From: Nostoc mirabile CHAB5784
Lineage (GTDB): Bacteria > Cyanobacteriota > Cyanobacteriia > Cyanobacteriales > Nostocaceae
Assembly (NCBI RefSeq): GCF_020829645.1
Contig: NZ_JAIVFS010000029.1
Coordinates: 30,199-94,198, forward strand
Direction of reading: 5' to 3'
Length of the DNA: 64,000 nt
The notes below the pieces were generated by a model that made no database searches, was not told where the DNA came from, and was given only the letters and a program-made list of their open reading frames with translations. A program made the position numbers and the translations under genes. This document shows positions 8,316-16,867 of the stretch, piece by piece. Positions within the stretch are counted from its first letter, which is position 1, and every line of letters begins with the position of its first letter.

Positions 8316-9833
8316 ATGGCTAAATTTGATTTTGGACATTGGCTGCGCTGGTGTGTGGTTATAGGTTTTAGCTGTTTGTTACTGGCTGGCTGTGCTGTGA
8401 ACTCTAGCGCGGGTAAAACTCTGCAAATTGCTACTGAACCGGCGTTTCCACCTTTTGAGTTTCAGGGAAAAGGTGGGGAGTTGCAGGGTTTTTCCATTGA
8501 TTTGATGAATGCGATTGCAGTTGCTGCTAACTTTAAAGTGGATTTTCAAAGTCTGCCTTTTGATGGCATTATCCCAGCTTTGCAAGGTAAAACGGTAGAT
8601 GCGGCGATTAGTTCGATCACGATTACAGAGGAGAGGGCAAAGACGATTTCTTTTTCCCGTCCTTATTTTAAGGCTGGGTTAGCGATCGCCATCCGCGCAG
8701 ACAATCAAAATATTACTGGTTTTGACAGTCTCAAAAATAAAAAAATTGCGGTACAAATTGGCACAACTGGGGCAGCAAAGGCTAAGAGTATTCCTGGAGT
8801 GCAAATTCGCAGTTTTGATTCAGCACCTTTAGCCCTCCAAGAATTGCTCAATGGTAATGTGGATGCGGTAATCAATGATGCACCAGTGACTTCGTATGCT
8901 ATTAATACGGGTAATCTTCAGGGAATTAAAATAGTACAGCAATTGCTGACGGAGGAGTTTTACGGGATTGCTACAGCTAAAAATTCGCCGAATTTGGCAT
9001 TAATAAACAACGGTTTGAATAGGGTGCTGAGAAATGGCACTTATTCCCAAATTTACCAAAAATGGTTTAAAGCCGAGCCGCCATCATTACCAGTTAAATC
9101 ACCATTTGAGAACCAGACTACCACTGGCGCACCTAAAATATCTACCTCAATTGGCGTGATTTTGCAAGCTTTTCCAACTTTATTACAAGGTGCGTTAGTA
9201 ACGTTGCAATTGACGATACTTTCTGTAGTGTTTGGTTTAATTGGGGGTTCCCTGATTGGTATTGTCCGCCTTTCTCATATTGCACCTGTGCGTTGGGTGG
9301 CGAGGGCGTATGTAGATTTTTTTCGGGGAACGCCTTTGTTGGTGCAAATTTTTATGATTTACTTTGGATTACCTGCAATTTTGCAAGAACTTGGTTTTAC
9401 ATTTAGTTTTGATCGTTTAGTAGCTGGGGTAATTGCCTTAAGTTTGAATAGCGCCGCATACATTGCCGAAGTTGTTCGTGCTGGGATTCAATCAATTGAA
9501 CCAGGACAAGCAGAAGCAGCACAGTCATTAGGTTTGAGTTCTGTACAAACAATGAGTTATGTAATTTTTCCTCAAGCTTTCCGGCGGATGATTCCACCTT
9601 TAGGTAATGAGTTTATCAGTTTGTTGAAAGATACTAGCTTAGTTTCTGTCATTGGGTTTGAAGAATTGGTACGTAAAGGACAGCTAATTGTCGCCGATAA
9701 CTATCGCGCTTTTGAGATTTACGCGGGTGTAGCAGTGGTTTATTTATGCTTGACGTTACTTTCTTCACAAGCGTTTAGCCGCTTAGAAGTGTGGATGAAT
9801 CCGGTTAAACGGCACAGGAAGTACGATACCTAA
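8316..9833 (+). CDS. Fused substrate-binding protein and permease of a polar amino acid ABC transporter
   Basis: Residues 1-30 are a lipoprotein-type signal (LLLAGCAV). Residues 35-265 are a type-3 periplasmic binding domain (LQIATEPAFPPFEF at the start, GTTGAAKAKSIPG later). Residues 285-500 are a HisM/GlnP-type permease with the EAA loop (GQAEAAQSLGLSSVQTMSYV, then PQAFRRMIPPLGNE). This fusion is typical of cyanobacterial BgtB-type transporters for glutamine and basic amino acids. I chose the ATG at 8316 (MAKFDFG), since the longer reading from 8283 begins in repeat-like sequence. The stop codon TAA (9831-9833) is immediately followed by the end of a GGGACTTC repeat element. Confidence 0.92.
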   Translation: MAKFDFGHWLRWCVVIGFSCLLLAGCAVNSSAGKTLQIATEPAFPPFEFQGKGGELQGFSIDLMNAIAVAANFKVDFQSLPFDGIIPALQGKTVDAAISSITITEERAKTISFSRPYFKAGLAIAIRADNQNITGFDSLKNKKIAVQIGTTGAAKAKSIPGVQIRSFDSAPLALQELLNGNVDAVINDAPVTSYAINTGNLQGIKIVQQLLTEEFYGIATAKNSPNLALINNGLNRVLRNGTYSQIYQKWFKAEPPSLPVKSPFENQTTTGAPKISTSIGVILQAFPTLLQGALVTLQLTILSVVFGLIGGSLIGIVRLSHIAPVRWVARAYVDFFRGTPLLVQIFMIYFGLPAILQELGFTFSFDRLVAGVIALSLNSAAYIAEVVRAGIQSIEPGQAEAAQSLGLSSVQTMSYVIFPQAFRRMIPPLGNEFISLLKDTSLVSVIGFEELVRKGQLIVADNYRAFEIYAGVAVVYLCLTLLSSQAFSRLEVWMNPVKRHRKYDT

Positions 9834-9860
9834 GGGACTTCTAATTAAAAAAATATCCCA
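9834..9860. repeat. Terminal fragment of the GGGACTTCCAA MITE family
   Basis: GGGACTTCTAATTAAAAA starts right after the TAA stop codon at 9831-9833, the same junction (TAA then GGGACTTC) seen at 38617-38620. Only one end is recognisable. It is followed by a stretch holding the dispersed AGACGCTACGCGAACGC repeat before the next gene. Confidence 0.5.
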
Positions 9861-9997
9861 TCCCTGCAAGACGCTACGCGAACGCTTTGAGGGCAGGGAG
9901 CAGGCTTGCCATGAGCGTAGCCGAACGGGAGCAGGGGGGGAAAAGTAGTCAACCCCTTCGGGGAATTGCAAGCTGGCGATAATAACCAATATATTTG

Positions 9998-10795
9998 TCA
10001 ATTACTAATTTCTAGCGGCTCTGAACTGTCATTTAACTGCTCTGCATCATGACGTAATATATTTATGACTTGATCCTTGTACTTCTGAAATATGGGATAA
10101 CGTTTGACTTGCGGATCGGATTTGTTTGGCAATTGGATTTGCAATTCTTGCTTAATTGTGCCTGGTCGTGGGCTTAATACGTAGATGCGTTGAGATAGAA
10201 AAATAGCTTCCTCGACATCGTGAGTAATCAGAAAAATTGTAGTGTTTGTACTACGCCAAATTTCTAGGAGAAATTGCTGCATTACTTCTTTCGTCTGGAC
10301 ATCCAACGCACCAAAGGGTTCATCCATGAGTAAAATTTTGGGTCTTGATGCTAAAGCACGAGCGATCGCTACTCGTTGCTTCATTCCACCAGAAAGTTCC
10401 TGCGGTAGCGCTTTCGCAAATCCCAGCAACCCCACCATTTCTAAATAATAAGCGGCTTGTTGTCTTCTGAGTACTTTAGATACACCTTGCAGCTTTAAGC
10501 CAAATTCTACGTTTTCCGTTACACTCATCCACGGATAGAGAGTATAACTTTGAAATATCATCCCGCGATCGGACCCCGGCCCTGTCATGCGTACTCCATC
10601 AACTAGAATTTCCCCGGTTGTCGGAGTATCTAACCCCGCAATTAACCGTAGCAATGTTGACTTACCGCAACCACTTACTCCTACTGTACAGACAAACTCA
10701 CCCTCTTCAACATGCAAATTGATATTTTTAAGTGCAGTCAACAAACCATGTCTAGTTTTAAATTGTTTGTGGAGTTGATTAACTTCTAAATGCAT
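9998..10795 (-). CDS. ABC transporter ATPase, nitrate/sulfonate/taurine family; probable guanidine importer subunit
   Basis: An ATPase of 265 residues of the SsuB/TauB/NrtD type. Walker A is GVSGCGKST, the signature is LSGGMKQRVAIARAL, Walker B is KILLMDEPFGALD, and the switch histidine is in FLITHDVEEA. It is the last gene of a minus-strand run, 8 bp after the permease gene. Binding protein, permease and ATPase lie directly downstream of hypB, hypA and the guanidine hydrolase, the same order I recall for the Synechocystis sll1077-sll1082 cluster. Guanidine as substrate is therefore inferred from context, not from the sequence of this subunit. Confidence 0.9.
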   Translation of the reverse strand: MHLEVNQLHKQFKTRHGLLTALKNINLHVEEGEFVCTVGVSGCGKSTLLRLIAGLDTPTTGEILVDGVRMTGPGSDRGMIFQSYTLYPWMSVTENVEFGLKLQGVSKVLRRQQAAYYLEMVGLLGFAKALPQELSGGMKQRVAIARALASRPKILLMDEPFGALDVQTKEVMQQFLLEIWRSTNTTIFLITHDVEEAIFLSQRIYVLSPRPGTIKQELQIQLPNKSDPQVKRYPIFQKYKDQVINILRHDAEQLNDSSEPLEISN

Positions 10796-10803
10796 AAAGA
10801 ACT

Positions 10804-11649
10804 CTAATCCTCAGCCCACTTACAAAAAACGTGTAATAACAACCGAAATAAAAGATCAATTGTTAAACCAATCAAGCCAATAATAATTAACCCAGCAAAA
10901 ATTTCATCAGTTTTGAGATATCTTTGGGCAACGCTAATCCTCCGACCTAAACCTTCTGTAGCCGCTACTAATTCAGAAACAATTACTAAATTCCAAGATG
11001 CTGCCATGTTAACCCGACAAGCATCAATAATATTAGGCAGAATAAATGGGAAAATGACTTGCAGTAAAACTTGTTTTCTTTGACCTCCTAAAGTATAAGT
11101 AGTTTCCAATAAGTGCTTAGGAACAAATTTCACTGCATCCATTACCATTAAGGTGTTAAAAAACAGTGTGCCGATAAAAATCAGCATAATTTTTGGAGTT
11201 TCTCCCAGTCCCAGATATAAAATTAGTAAGGGAATAAAAGCCGGTGCTGGCATATAACGCACAATACCAATAATTGGTTCTAGCAATGCCCGAAAGCTAG
11301 CAAAAGTTCCCATTAAAGTGCCTAAAGGAATGGAAATTATTGCCGCCAGTAAAAACCCAGCCACGACTCGAAACAAGCTAAAGCTAATATCTTTTTGCAA
11401 ATCGCCACTGACTAAAAGCCTCTGAAATGCACCCCAGACTTGACTAGGAGTAGGAAGAAATAAAGGTGAAATTAATCCAGTATTAGAAATAACCCACCAG
11501 AGAAGTATAGGAATAGTGATGGACAATAACATTAAAGTCCAAGCTAAATTTGGAGGGATATCTTCAGCAATGCGCCAAAAAACAGTTTGTGGTAACGTTT
11601 TATGAGGAAGCTGAGAGTTTAGTTCCTGCAATTCGGTTTGTTGACTCAT
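10804..11649 (-). CDS. ABC transporter permease, SsuC/TauC family; probable guanidine importer subunit
   Basis: An inner-membrane protein of 281 residues with about six hydrophobic segments and the EAA-type loop for docking the ATPase (TYTLGGQRKQVLLQVIFPFILPNI). The family comprises the permeases of nitrate, sulfonate, taurine and thiamine-precursor importers. The start codon overlaps the stop of the binding-protein gene (ATGA, 11646-11649), which implies translational coupling. Substrate inference as for the ATPase. Confidence 0.9.
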   Translation of the reverse strand: MSQQTELQELNSQLPHKTLPQTVFWRIAEDIPPNLAWTLMLLSITIPILLWWVISNTGLISPLFLPTPSQVWGAFQRLLVSGDLQKDISFSLFRVVAGFLLAAIISIPLGTLMGTFASFRALLEPIIGIVRYMPAPAFIPLLILYLGLGETPKIMLIFIGTLFFNTLMVMDAVKFVPKHLLETTYTLGGQRKQVLLQVIFPFILPNIIDACRVNMAASWNLVIVSELVAATEGLGRRISVAQRYLKTDEIFAGLIIIGLIGLTIDLLFRLLLHVFCKWAED

Positions 11650-12683
11650 GATTTATGCTGCGCGGCGTAGGCTTTTACAAAGCGATCGTCAAAGATTTGC
11701 TTAAGATTAGGCGCTTGTTTTGATAAACCAGCTTCAACAAGAAATTTACTAATTTCTCCACCAGCGTAACTCAGCGATGTCATATTCTGACCGGGACTAA
11801 AAGCTTGTAAATTCTCTTGTATGGAAAAAATTTTAGTGCCTGCGTCGTATGTCTTATATTCTGAAACTGACACACCAGCACGTTTCGCCATAATTTCGTA
11901 AGCTTTATCTCGATTTGTTTTGATAAAATCTAAAGTAGCAAACCAGGTGTTTACTAAAGCTTGTACATCTTGCGGACGTTCATTAATCAATTTACGGCTG
12001 ACGACTAAATGGTCAGGAATTGCACCAGGAAAGTCTTTGGAACTGAATAATTCTTTGCTGTTAGAACGTGATAAAGCCTTTGTGGTGAAAGGTGCAAAAA
12101 CTCCGACTGCATCAACTTGACCAGCAACAAAAGCTGCTGCTGCGGCACCTGTTTCTAGTGGCTGAAATTGAATATCAGCTTGAGTTAAACCTGCTTTTTT
12201 CAAACCCAGCAATAACAGAAAATGGTCAACAGTTCCTTCTTCAGCAGCAACTTTTTTCCCTTTAAGGTCAGCAATGCTGTTAATTCCTTCTCGGACAATA
12301 ATTTTGTCGTTACCAGTTGAATTGTCGTTAATTAAAACAATTACTTGATCCGAACCTGCCGCTACTGAGCTAATCGTATCATTCAACGTTTGAGTATTGG
12401 CATTAAGTTGACCGGCTCGTAAGGCATTGATAGAATCTAGATAACCATCAAACCACTTCAAATCTACATTAACTTTGTTCTTTTCAAATAACTTTTGCTC
12501 TTGAGAAACTTGCCAAGGAAACCAACCTGGCCAAGCACTAAAGCCAAGCTGAATTGGTACAGTGCTAACTGGGGTAGTAGAATTTAGTGGCTTAGAAGAT
12601 TGTGGGTTGGGAGTACAACTGACCGCGATAACAAGACTGAGTAAAAAGACTGTGAACAGAGATGTTAACTTGCGAATATTCAT
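11646..12683 (-). CDS. ABC transporter substrate-binding lipoprotein, NMT1/SsuA-like; probable guanidine-binding protein
   Basis: A lipoprotein of 345 residues: a hydrophobic signal, then a lipobox ending VSC at about residue 23, then a two-lobed type-2 binding protein (IQLGFSAWPGWFPWQVSQEQ, DLKGKKVAAEEGTVDHFLL, GAAAAAFVAGQVDAVGVFAP). The aromatic-rich stretch SAWPGWFPW lies where members of the family line their ligand pocket, which would suit a small flat cation such as guanidinium; this is an inference. A gap of about 300 bp holding only hairpin-like repeat sequence separates it from hypB. Confidence 0.88.
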   Translation of the reverse strand: MNIRKLTSLFTVFLLSLVIAVSCTPNPQSSKPLNSTTPVSTVPIQLGFSAWPGWFPWQVSQEQKLFEKNKVNVDLKWFDGYLDSINALRAGQLNANTQTLNDTISSVAAGSDQVIVLINDNSTGNDKIIVREGINSIADLKGKKVAAEEGTVDHFLLLLGLKKAGLTQADIQFQPLETGAAAAAFVAGQVDAVGVFAPFTTKALSRSNSKELFSSKDFPGAIPDHLVVSRKLINERPQDVQALVNTWFATLDFIKTNRDKAYEIMAKRAGVSVSEYKTYDAGTKIFSIQENLQAFSPGQNMTSLSYAGGEISKFLVEAGLSKQAPNLKQIFDDRFVKAYAAQHKS

Positions 12684-12981
12684 TGTATTTCACTATAACT
12701 TAAGCTTCGCTGCAAATAACTTCAACTGGAAAAGATTGACGTTTATTTTTTTATAGAGTTAAGTAAAATCGACCTATCAGTTAAGAATAATTGTAGGTTG
12801 GGTTTCACTTCGTTTAACCCAACCAAGGCTTGAAAATGTTGGGTTTCGTTCCTCAACCCAACCTAGATAATTTATTTTTTGGGCTTAACTGAACCGTATT
12901 GGTGTCTGAATACTATTGATTTGTGCATACAGCGACCTAATTTAAGATGTTCAGAAATGCTACTAATGTCTAATGAGTGGG
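12684..12981. repeat. Intergenic spacer with GGTTGGGTTT inverted repeats
   Basis: Between hypB and the binding-protein gene. It holds two related hairpins made of GGTTGGGTTT...AACCCAACC (12793-12823) and TGTTGGGTTT...AACCCAACC (12837-12862), a dispersed cyanobacterial repeat. No gene is present. The start-proximal part may carry a promoter for the transporter genes, but I could not define one. Confidence 0.5.
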
Positions 12982-13695
12982 TTAAACATTGAGAATTGAT
13001 GCTGTAGAGATAGAGTTTGGGTGTGGTTTTAAAACTTGCGCTTTCACCCAATTAAACCAAACTTCTAATCCCTCACCTGCTTTAGTAGAAATAGGAATAA
13101 TCTCAACATCATGATTTATCTGACGGACGTTTGCCTCAATGCGACTAATGTCAATATCTAGATAGGGGGCCAAATCTATTTTTGTAATCAGCAAGCAATC
13201 CGCTTCTTGAAACATAATCGGATACTTCAATGGTTTATCTTCACCTTCAGTAATACTTAGTAAAGCTACTTTGGCGTGTTCTCCTACTTCAAATTCAGCA
13301 GGACAAACTAAATTACCAACGTTCTCCACTAGTACTAAATCAAAATCTGAAGGATTGTGCTCATGTTCCAGTTGATGAATTCCGCCTGCTACCATTCTGG
13401 AGTCTAAATGACAAGAACGACCTGTATTAATTGCAATTACAGGAACATTATATTTTCGCAGACGTTCTGCATCTAAATCGGTTGTCATATCTCCTTCAAT
13501 GACAGCGATTTTTAGCTCATTACTTAAAGCTACAAGGGTGCGTTCTAGTAGTGCTGTTTTCCCAGCACCAGGACTACTCATGATGTTGAAACAAGTAATT
13601 CCCCATTCATCAAAATGCGCTCGATTATGGTCAGCACCTTGTTGATTAGCATGGAGCAAGTTAATTCCTAATGCCGCGTCAAATGTTTGATGCAT
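12982..13695 (-). CDS. hypB: HypB-type nickel-insertion GTPase
   Basis: A GTPase that delivers Ni(II) to a nickel enzyme together with HypA. The P-loop is SSPGAGKT. The G-domain metal site shows the Cys-His pair in GRSCHLDSRMV and the partner Cys in VGNLVCPAE, and the NKxD-like motif reads TKID. I chose the ATG at 13695 (MHQTFDAALG) over an in-frame TTG at 13716. It overlaps the end of hypA by 17 bp. Next to a ureohydrolase and without hydrogenase structural genes, it is most likely the dedicated maturation factor of the guanidine hydrolase (the role described for the second HypA/HypB pair in Synechocystis) rather than the hydrogenase HypB. Confidence 0.92.
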   Translation of the reverse strand: MHQTFDAALGINLLHANQQGADHNRAHFDEWGITCFNIMSSPGAGKTALLERTLVALSNELKIAVIEGDMTTDLDAERLRKYNVPVIAINTGRSCHLDSRMVAGGIHQLEHEHNPSDFDLVLVENVGNLVCPAEFEVGEHAKVALLSITEGEDKPLKYPIMFQEADCLLITKIDLAPYLDIDISRIEANVRQINHDVEIIPISTKAGEGLEVWFNWVKAQVLKPHPNSISTASILNV

Positions 13696-14041
13696 AAGCG
13701 TACTCAATTCTATCAATTTTCAATTCTCTACCTGAGCGAATATCTTCCATTGAGGAATTACATTCAGGACAAGCGTACTGTAAACCAATTTGAGGTAAAT
13801 ATTCTTGTTGACAACGATGACAAAAGGCAATTAGTGGTGTTTCTTTAATTATCAGTTTGACTTTTTCTAAAAAGGTATTGCGCGTTTGGACTTCAAAAGC
13901 AAATTGTAAGCTTGCAGGTTCAACGCAAGTGAATTTACCGACAATTAAGTGAACTTGAGAGATTTCTGGGCGTTCAGGTTGGGATTCCCACCAATCTTTT
14001 ACTGTTAAGATTAGTGCCTTTGTCATATCAGTTTCGTGCAA
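13679..14041 (-). CDS. hypA: HypA-type nickel chaperone
   Basis: A protein of 120 residues that starts Met-His-Glu, where His2 is the nickel ligand of the family; the start codon is therefore TTG at 14041, and the later ATG would delete that histidine. The zinc site is formed by CHRCQQEY and CPECNS (two CxxC pairs). It begins 3 bp after the stop of the ureohydrolase gene, so the two are co-translated. The role is nickel transfer to the adjacent guanidine hydrolase with HypB, inferred from family and context. Confidence 0.92.
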   Translation of the reverse strand: MHETDMTKALILTVKDWWESQPERPEISQVHLIVGKFTCVEPASLQFAFEVQTRNTFLEKVKLIIKETPLIAFCHRCQQEYLPQIGLQYACPECNSSMEDIRSGRELKIDRIEYAYASNI

Positions 14042-14044
14042 AGT

Positions 14045-15238
14045 TTACCTCCATTCCTCCACTGATTCTGGTTGGGTTGCAGGGTGAATATATGTAGGTT
14101 TTTCTTGACGCGGTAATTGTCCTGATAAAACTAAATGTGCCATGGTGTCACAAATTACTCGCGTCGCCATTAATGATGTCATATCGCTAATATCATAAGG
14201 CGGTGAAACTTCTACAACTTCTAATCCACAAACAGGTACGTTTTGGACAATTTTACCTAGCAAATATAGCGCCTCACGCGGTAATAATCCACCAGGTTCG
14301 GGCCAACCAGTTCCAGGTACAAATCCTGCATCAATGCAGTCAATATCGAAACTGATATAAACGCAATCTGTACCGTCTAATGCTCTTTCTAAGGCAAAGT
14401 TGACAGCTGCATCTAGACCCATTTCAGTGATATCTGTAACTGTTAAGATATTTGTGGCTCTTTCTCGACAAACTTTGACACCTTGACGCGGTACTTGCCA
14501 ACCACCAATTCCCAATTGCACTAGGTTTTTTGCTGGGGCATTTTTGATATTTGTGGCATGAAACCAAGGACAAGTATGCATTCTTTCATCTAGGTCTGTT
14601 TCTTGGGTATCCACATGACGATCAAAGTGAATAATCCCGACTTTTCTATCGCCTAAATGACGACAAACACCACGAACTGTAGGAAAGCCAATAGAATGAT
14701 CGCCTCCCAAAATTATGGGGAATGCACCTGAATTAAAGATATGTGCAATACCTTTGGAAATCTGGTCAAAGGACTTTTCATTATTAGCGGGAATGGTGAA
14801 AATGTCACCTACATCACATAAAGTAATCTGCTCGCGCAAGTCTACACCAAATTCAAAGTTATAAGGGGTGTATAATGCAGAGATTCGGCGGATTCCTTGG
14901 GGGCCAAAACGCGTTCCAGGTCGATAAGTAGTTCCAGAATCGTGCGGTACGCCGACGATCGCCACGTCGTATTCACCAACTTTCCGCACATCTTCTAAAT
15001 AGGGGGCTTTCAAAAAAGTATTAATTCCGGCAAAGTGTGGCAGTTCTCCACGAGAAAAGGTCGGAATCGAGCGATCGCGTATACTTTCTGCGGCTTCTAA
15101 CCCAAATTCTAGTCCTCTAGAAACCTCCTGCTGCCAGCCAGTTAACGGTAAATTGGCTTCTCTTTCTAGCGCACGTTTTGCTTGCGTAGAATTTGGCTGG
15201 AAATGAGAATTAGGATCGATAAATGATTGTTCTGTCAT
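14045..15238 (-). CDS. gdmH: Ureohydrolase, probable Ni-dependent guanidine hydrolase (agmatinase-like)
   Basis: An arginase/agmatinase-fold enzyme with the metal motifs GGDHSIGF, HFDRHVDT (DxHxD) and SFDIDCID (DxD). It is longer than ordinary agmatinases (397 against about 310 residues) because of an N-terminal extension of about 90 residues, and it has PGTGWPEPGG where typical agmatinases have a Thr in place of Trp. These features and the neighbouring hypA/hypB match cyanobacterial GdmH, shown in Synechocystis (Sll1077) to hydrolyse guanidine to urea and ammonia with nickel. I chose the ATG at 15238 (MTEQSFIDPN); an in-frame TTG at 15274 would add 12 residues. Annotation pipelines would call it speB/agmatinase. 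Confidence 0.88.
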   Translation of the reverse strand: MTEQSFIDPNSHFQPNSTQAKRALEREANLPLTGWQQEVSRGLEFGLEAAESIRDRSIPTFSRGELPHFAGINTFLKAPYLEDVRKVGEYDVAIVGVPHDSGTTYRPGTRFGPQGIRRISALYTPYNFEFGVDLREQITLCDVGDIFTIPANNEKSFDQISKGIAHIFNSGAFPIILGGDHSIGFPTVRGVCRHLGDRKVGIIHFDRHVDTQETDLDERMHTCPWFHATNIKNAPAKNLVQLGIGGWQVPRQGVKVCRERATNILTVTDITEMGLDAAVNFALERALDGTDCVYISFDIDCIDAGFVPGTGWPEPGGLLPREALYLLGKIVQNVPVCGLEVVEVSPPYDISDMTSLMATRVICDTMAHLVLSGQLPRQEKPTYIHPATQPESVEEWR

Positions 15239-15314
15239 GTTTCGGGAAATGAAATTTGAAGATTTGCAAGGCAAAACTATAGCCCAGATAAACCATAACA
15301 GTTAACATTCTAGT

Positions 15315-15368
15315 AGGTATTGAGCCGAGATGCGCGACGTGAAAGTTGTGCATCTCGGCTCAATACCT
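15315..15368 (-). promoter_or_regulatory. Perfect 19-bp inverted repeat in the gdmH leader
   Basis: AGGTATTGAGCCGAGATGC (15315-15333) and its exact reverse complement (15350-15368) enclose a 16-nt loop, giving a very stable hairpin 76 nt upstream of the gdmH ATG. No T-run follows on the minus strand, so it is not a classic intrinsic terminator. It sits at the edge of the duplicated leader and is absent from the efe copy. It could be an mRNA stabiliser, a processing site, an attenuator or a palindromic operator. Confidence 0.7.
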
Positions 15369-15371
15369 GTT

Positions 15372-15520
15372 TGGAGATATTTAATCTACAAAACCAATTG
15401 CCAAACAGCAATACAGATAGAAAAAACTTCTTTTCTTCAGGGAACTATACTTTTGTGTTGCCAGAACTTAGTAAATGGCGCTTGTGGGAACTCGTACTTC
15501 TTTCAACGTTTTAGCGCCTT
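15372..15520 (-). promoter_or_regulatory. Duplicated leader/promoter element, gdmH copy
   Basis: This segment is a second copy of the DNA at 16868-17024. Shared blocks (plus-strand reading) are GCAATACAGAT, GGGAACTATA-TTTTGTGTTGC, GCGCTTG-GGGAACTC-TACTTCTTT and CAACGTTTTAGC-CCTT. By hand, about 80 of 96 positions match over the central part. A hairpin ATTGCT/GGCAAT is kept in both copies with a loop change and a wobble pair. On the minus strand both copies hold TATAGT, a candidate -10 box. It is either a shared promoter/operator or a shared RNA element. Confidence 0.75.
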
Positions 15521-15537
15521 ATATTTTGAGTACTGCC

Positions 15538-16620
15538 CTACAAATAGCTAAACACAGGGGTTTTATCTTTGGGGCGTGACATTCGACCAAGAGCTTCATT
15601 TTTTAAAAGCTCTAAAACCGACAAGCGGTCTTCGTCAAGAATACAGCGTGTAGTGATGCGATATGGGTAACACCTCATAAACATATTTGTAAAGTGCATA
15701 CCGTAATGGATATAGTCATCACTTGATAAATCAAACAATGAGCGGACACAAGCTTCAAAATTAGGCTCATGGAAGTAAGCTAACGCAAATCGCTCCCTTG
15801 TGTTCAATCTAACTTTGTGTGGCGTTGAAAGTAAGTAGTTATTAGTCAAGAACTGGAGAATATCACCAGGAAATACCGTCAGTACCCTTGGTACCGGCTT
15901 AACAAATGTCCAGGGTTCATCGTTTTCATACATACCTGCTGAACTTTCATTAAACAGCCAATTTCTGTTTCTCTTTTCTCCTTCGACCGGAGGACGTACG
16001 TATAGCCCACCAACATCATCTTGAGCTGCAATTACCAATAGTCCGTAATCAGTATGTGCGCCGATGCCTCTGGTTGATTTTTCAGAGAGTGCTGGGAATC
16101 GTAACACGCGCATGTGATGCCAGCCATTCTTAGTCAATTTCGTTAAAGTATCGACATCTATTTCTAAGCCAAGAGCTATCAATTTCAGCAATTTCTCCCC
16201 GATTATGCCCAGCTCGTCCATAAATGCTTTCATACTTTGATGATAGTTCTCATCAGGCCAAGGTACCGAGCCATGACATGGCCATTGCGCTTGTACACGC
16301 ATATCATCTGGTGGAACATCTTTGCATATAGTAAATATCTCAGAATAATCGGACTCCCCAGCAGTGATTTCTTCGCCTGAAGCAATATAGCCACTGTAAG
16401 TGAGATTACTGACGCATTGAGATTTAAAATCTAATGGCATCCGGAAGAACCTCCTGCTGGCTTCAAATGCGTTCTGGGTCTTTCGAGCCTGTATTGCGTT
16501 TGTCGCCACTTGAAAAATTCCGTCAGTCCTCCATGCTTGAATCATCTTATGTGCTAGGTGAATATCAGATTGGCTTCCAGTAATAATTTCAGGTAGGTCA
16601 AACGTTTGCAAATCAGTCAT
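15538..16620 (-). CDS. efe: Ethylene-forming enzyme (2-oxoglutarate/Fe(II)-dependent oxygenase)
   Basis: A protein of 360 residues that aligns without gaps from the first residue with what I remember of Pseudomonas syringae EFE (MT-LQTF-LP, LTYSGY-ASGEE-TAG, HHMRVLRFP, RGIGAHTDYGLLVIAAQDDVGG, FHEPNFEA, FTNMFMRCYP). The iron ligands His189, Asp191 and His268, the 2-oxoglutarate arginine Arg277, the arginine-pocket residues Glu84, Thr86, Arg171, Tyr192 and Arg316, and Phe283 and Cys317 all fall at the same numbers as in the Pseudomonas enzyme. EFE converts 2-oxoglutarate to ethylene and CO2 and also hydroxylates arginine, releasing guanidine and pyrroline-5-carboxylate. An AAAGGA ribosome site precedes the ATG. 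It lies directly upstream of the guanidine hydrolase, on the same strand. Confidence 0.95.
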   Translation of the reverse strand: MTDLQTFDLPEIITGSQSDIHLAHKMIQAWRTDGIFQVATNAIQARKTQNAFEASRRFFRMPLDFKSQCVSNLTYSGYIASGEEITAGESDYSEIFTICKDVPPDDMRVQAQWPCHGSVPWPDENYHQSMKAFMDELGIIGEKLLKLIALGLEIDVDTLTKLTKNGWHHMRVLRFPALSEKSTRGIGAHTDYGLLVIAAQDDVGGLYVRPPVEGEKRNRNWLFNESSAGMYENDEPWTFVKPVPRVLTVFPGDILQFLTNNYLLSTPHKVRLNTRERFALAYFHEPNFEACVRSLFDLSSDDYIHYGMHFTNMFMRCYPYRITTRCILDEDRLSVLELLKNEALGRMSRPKDKTPVFSYL

Positions 16621-16867
16621 TGCAATTTCCTTTACTATTTATGTGTCAAAAGTTGTTGGAACTTATAGCCGTAGTCACATAGGTTAGGACAGTGTTGATT
16701 GCTCAAAGCTTTGAAAAATCAGCACTTTGCTATATCTGTGCTTTATTAAAGGCTTGATGAACTCTTCGCACAGCTTTGAAAACAAGCGGTAACGATGTTT
16801 TCAAAGCAGTAATGCCACATCTAGGCTTTAGCCACAACAGAATGGGAGCAAAAACTGAACTCTAACT

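Noticed and set aside
12982..14041. HypA/HypB as hydrogenase maturation genes
   Set aside because: No hydrogenase or other hyp genes are present, and the pair is translationally joined to the ureohydrolase.
14045..15238. Plain agmatinase (speB) of polyamine synthesis
   Set aside because: The long N-terminal extension, Trp in PGTGWPEPGG, and the hypA/hypB and transporter neighbours fit guanidine hydrolase better; agmatinase uses manganese and needs no HypAB.
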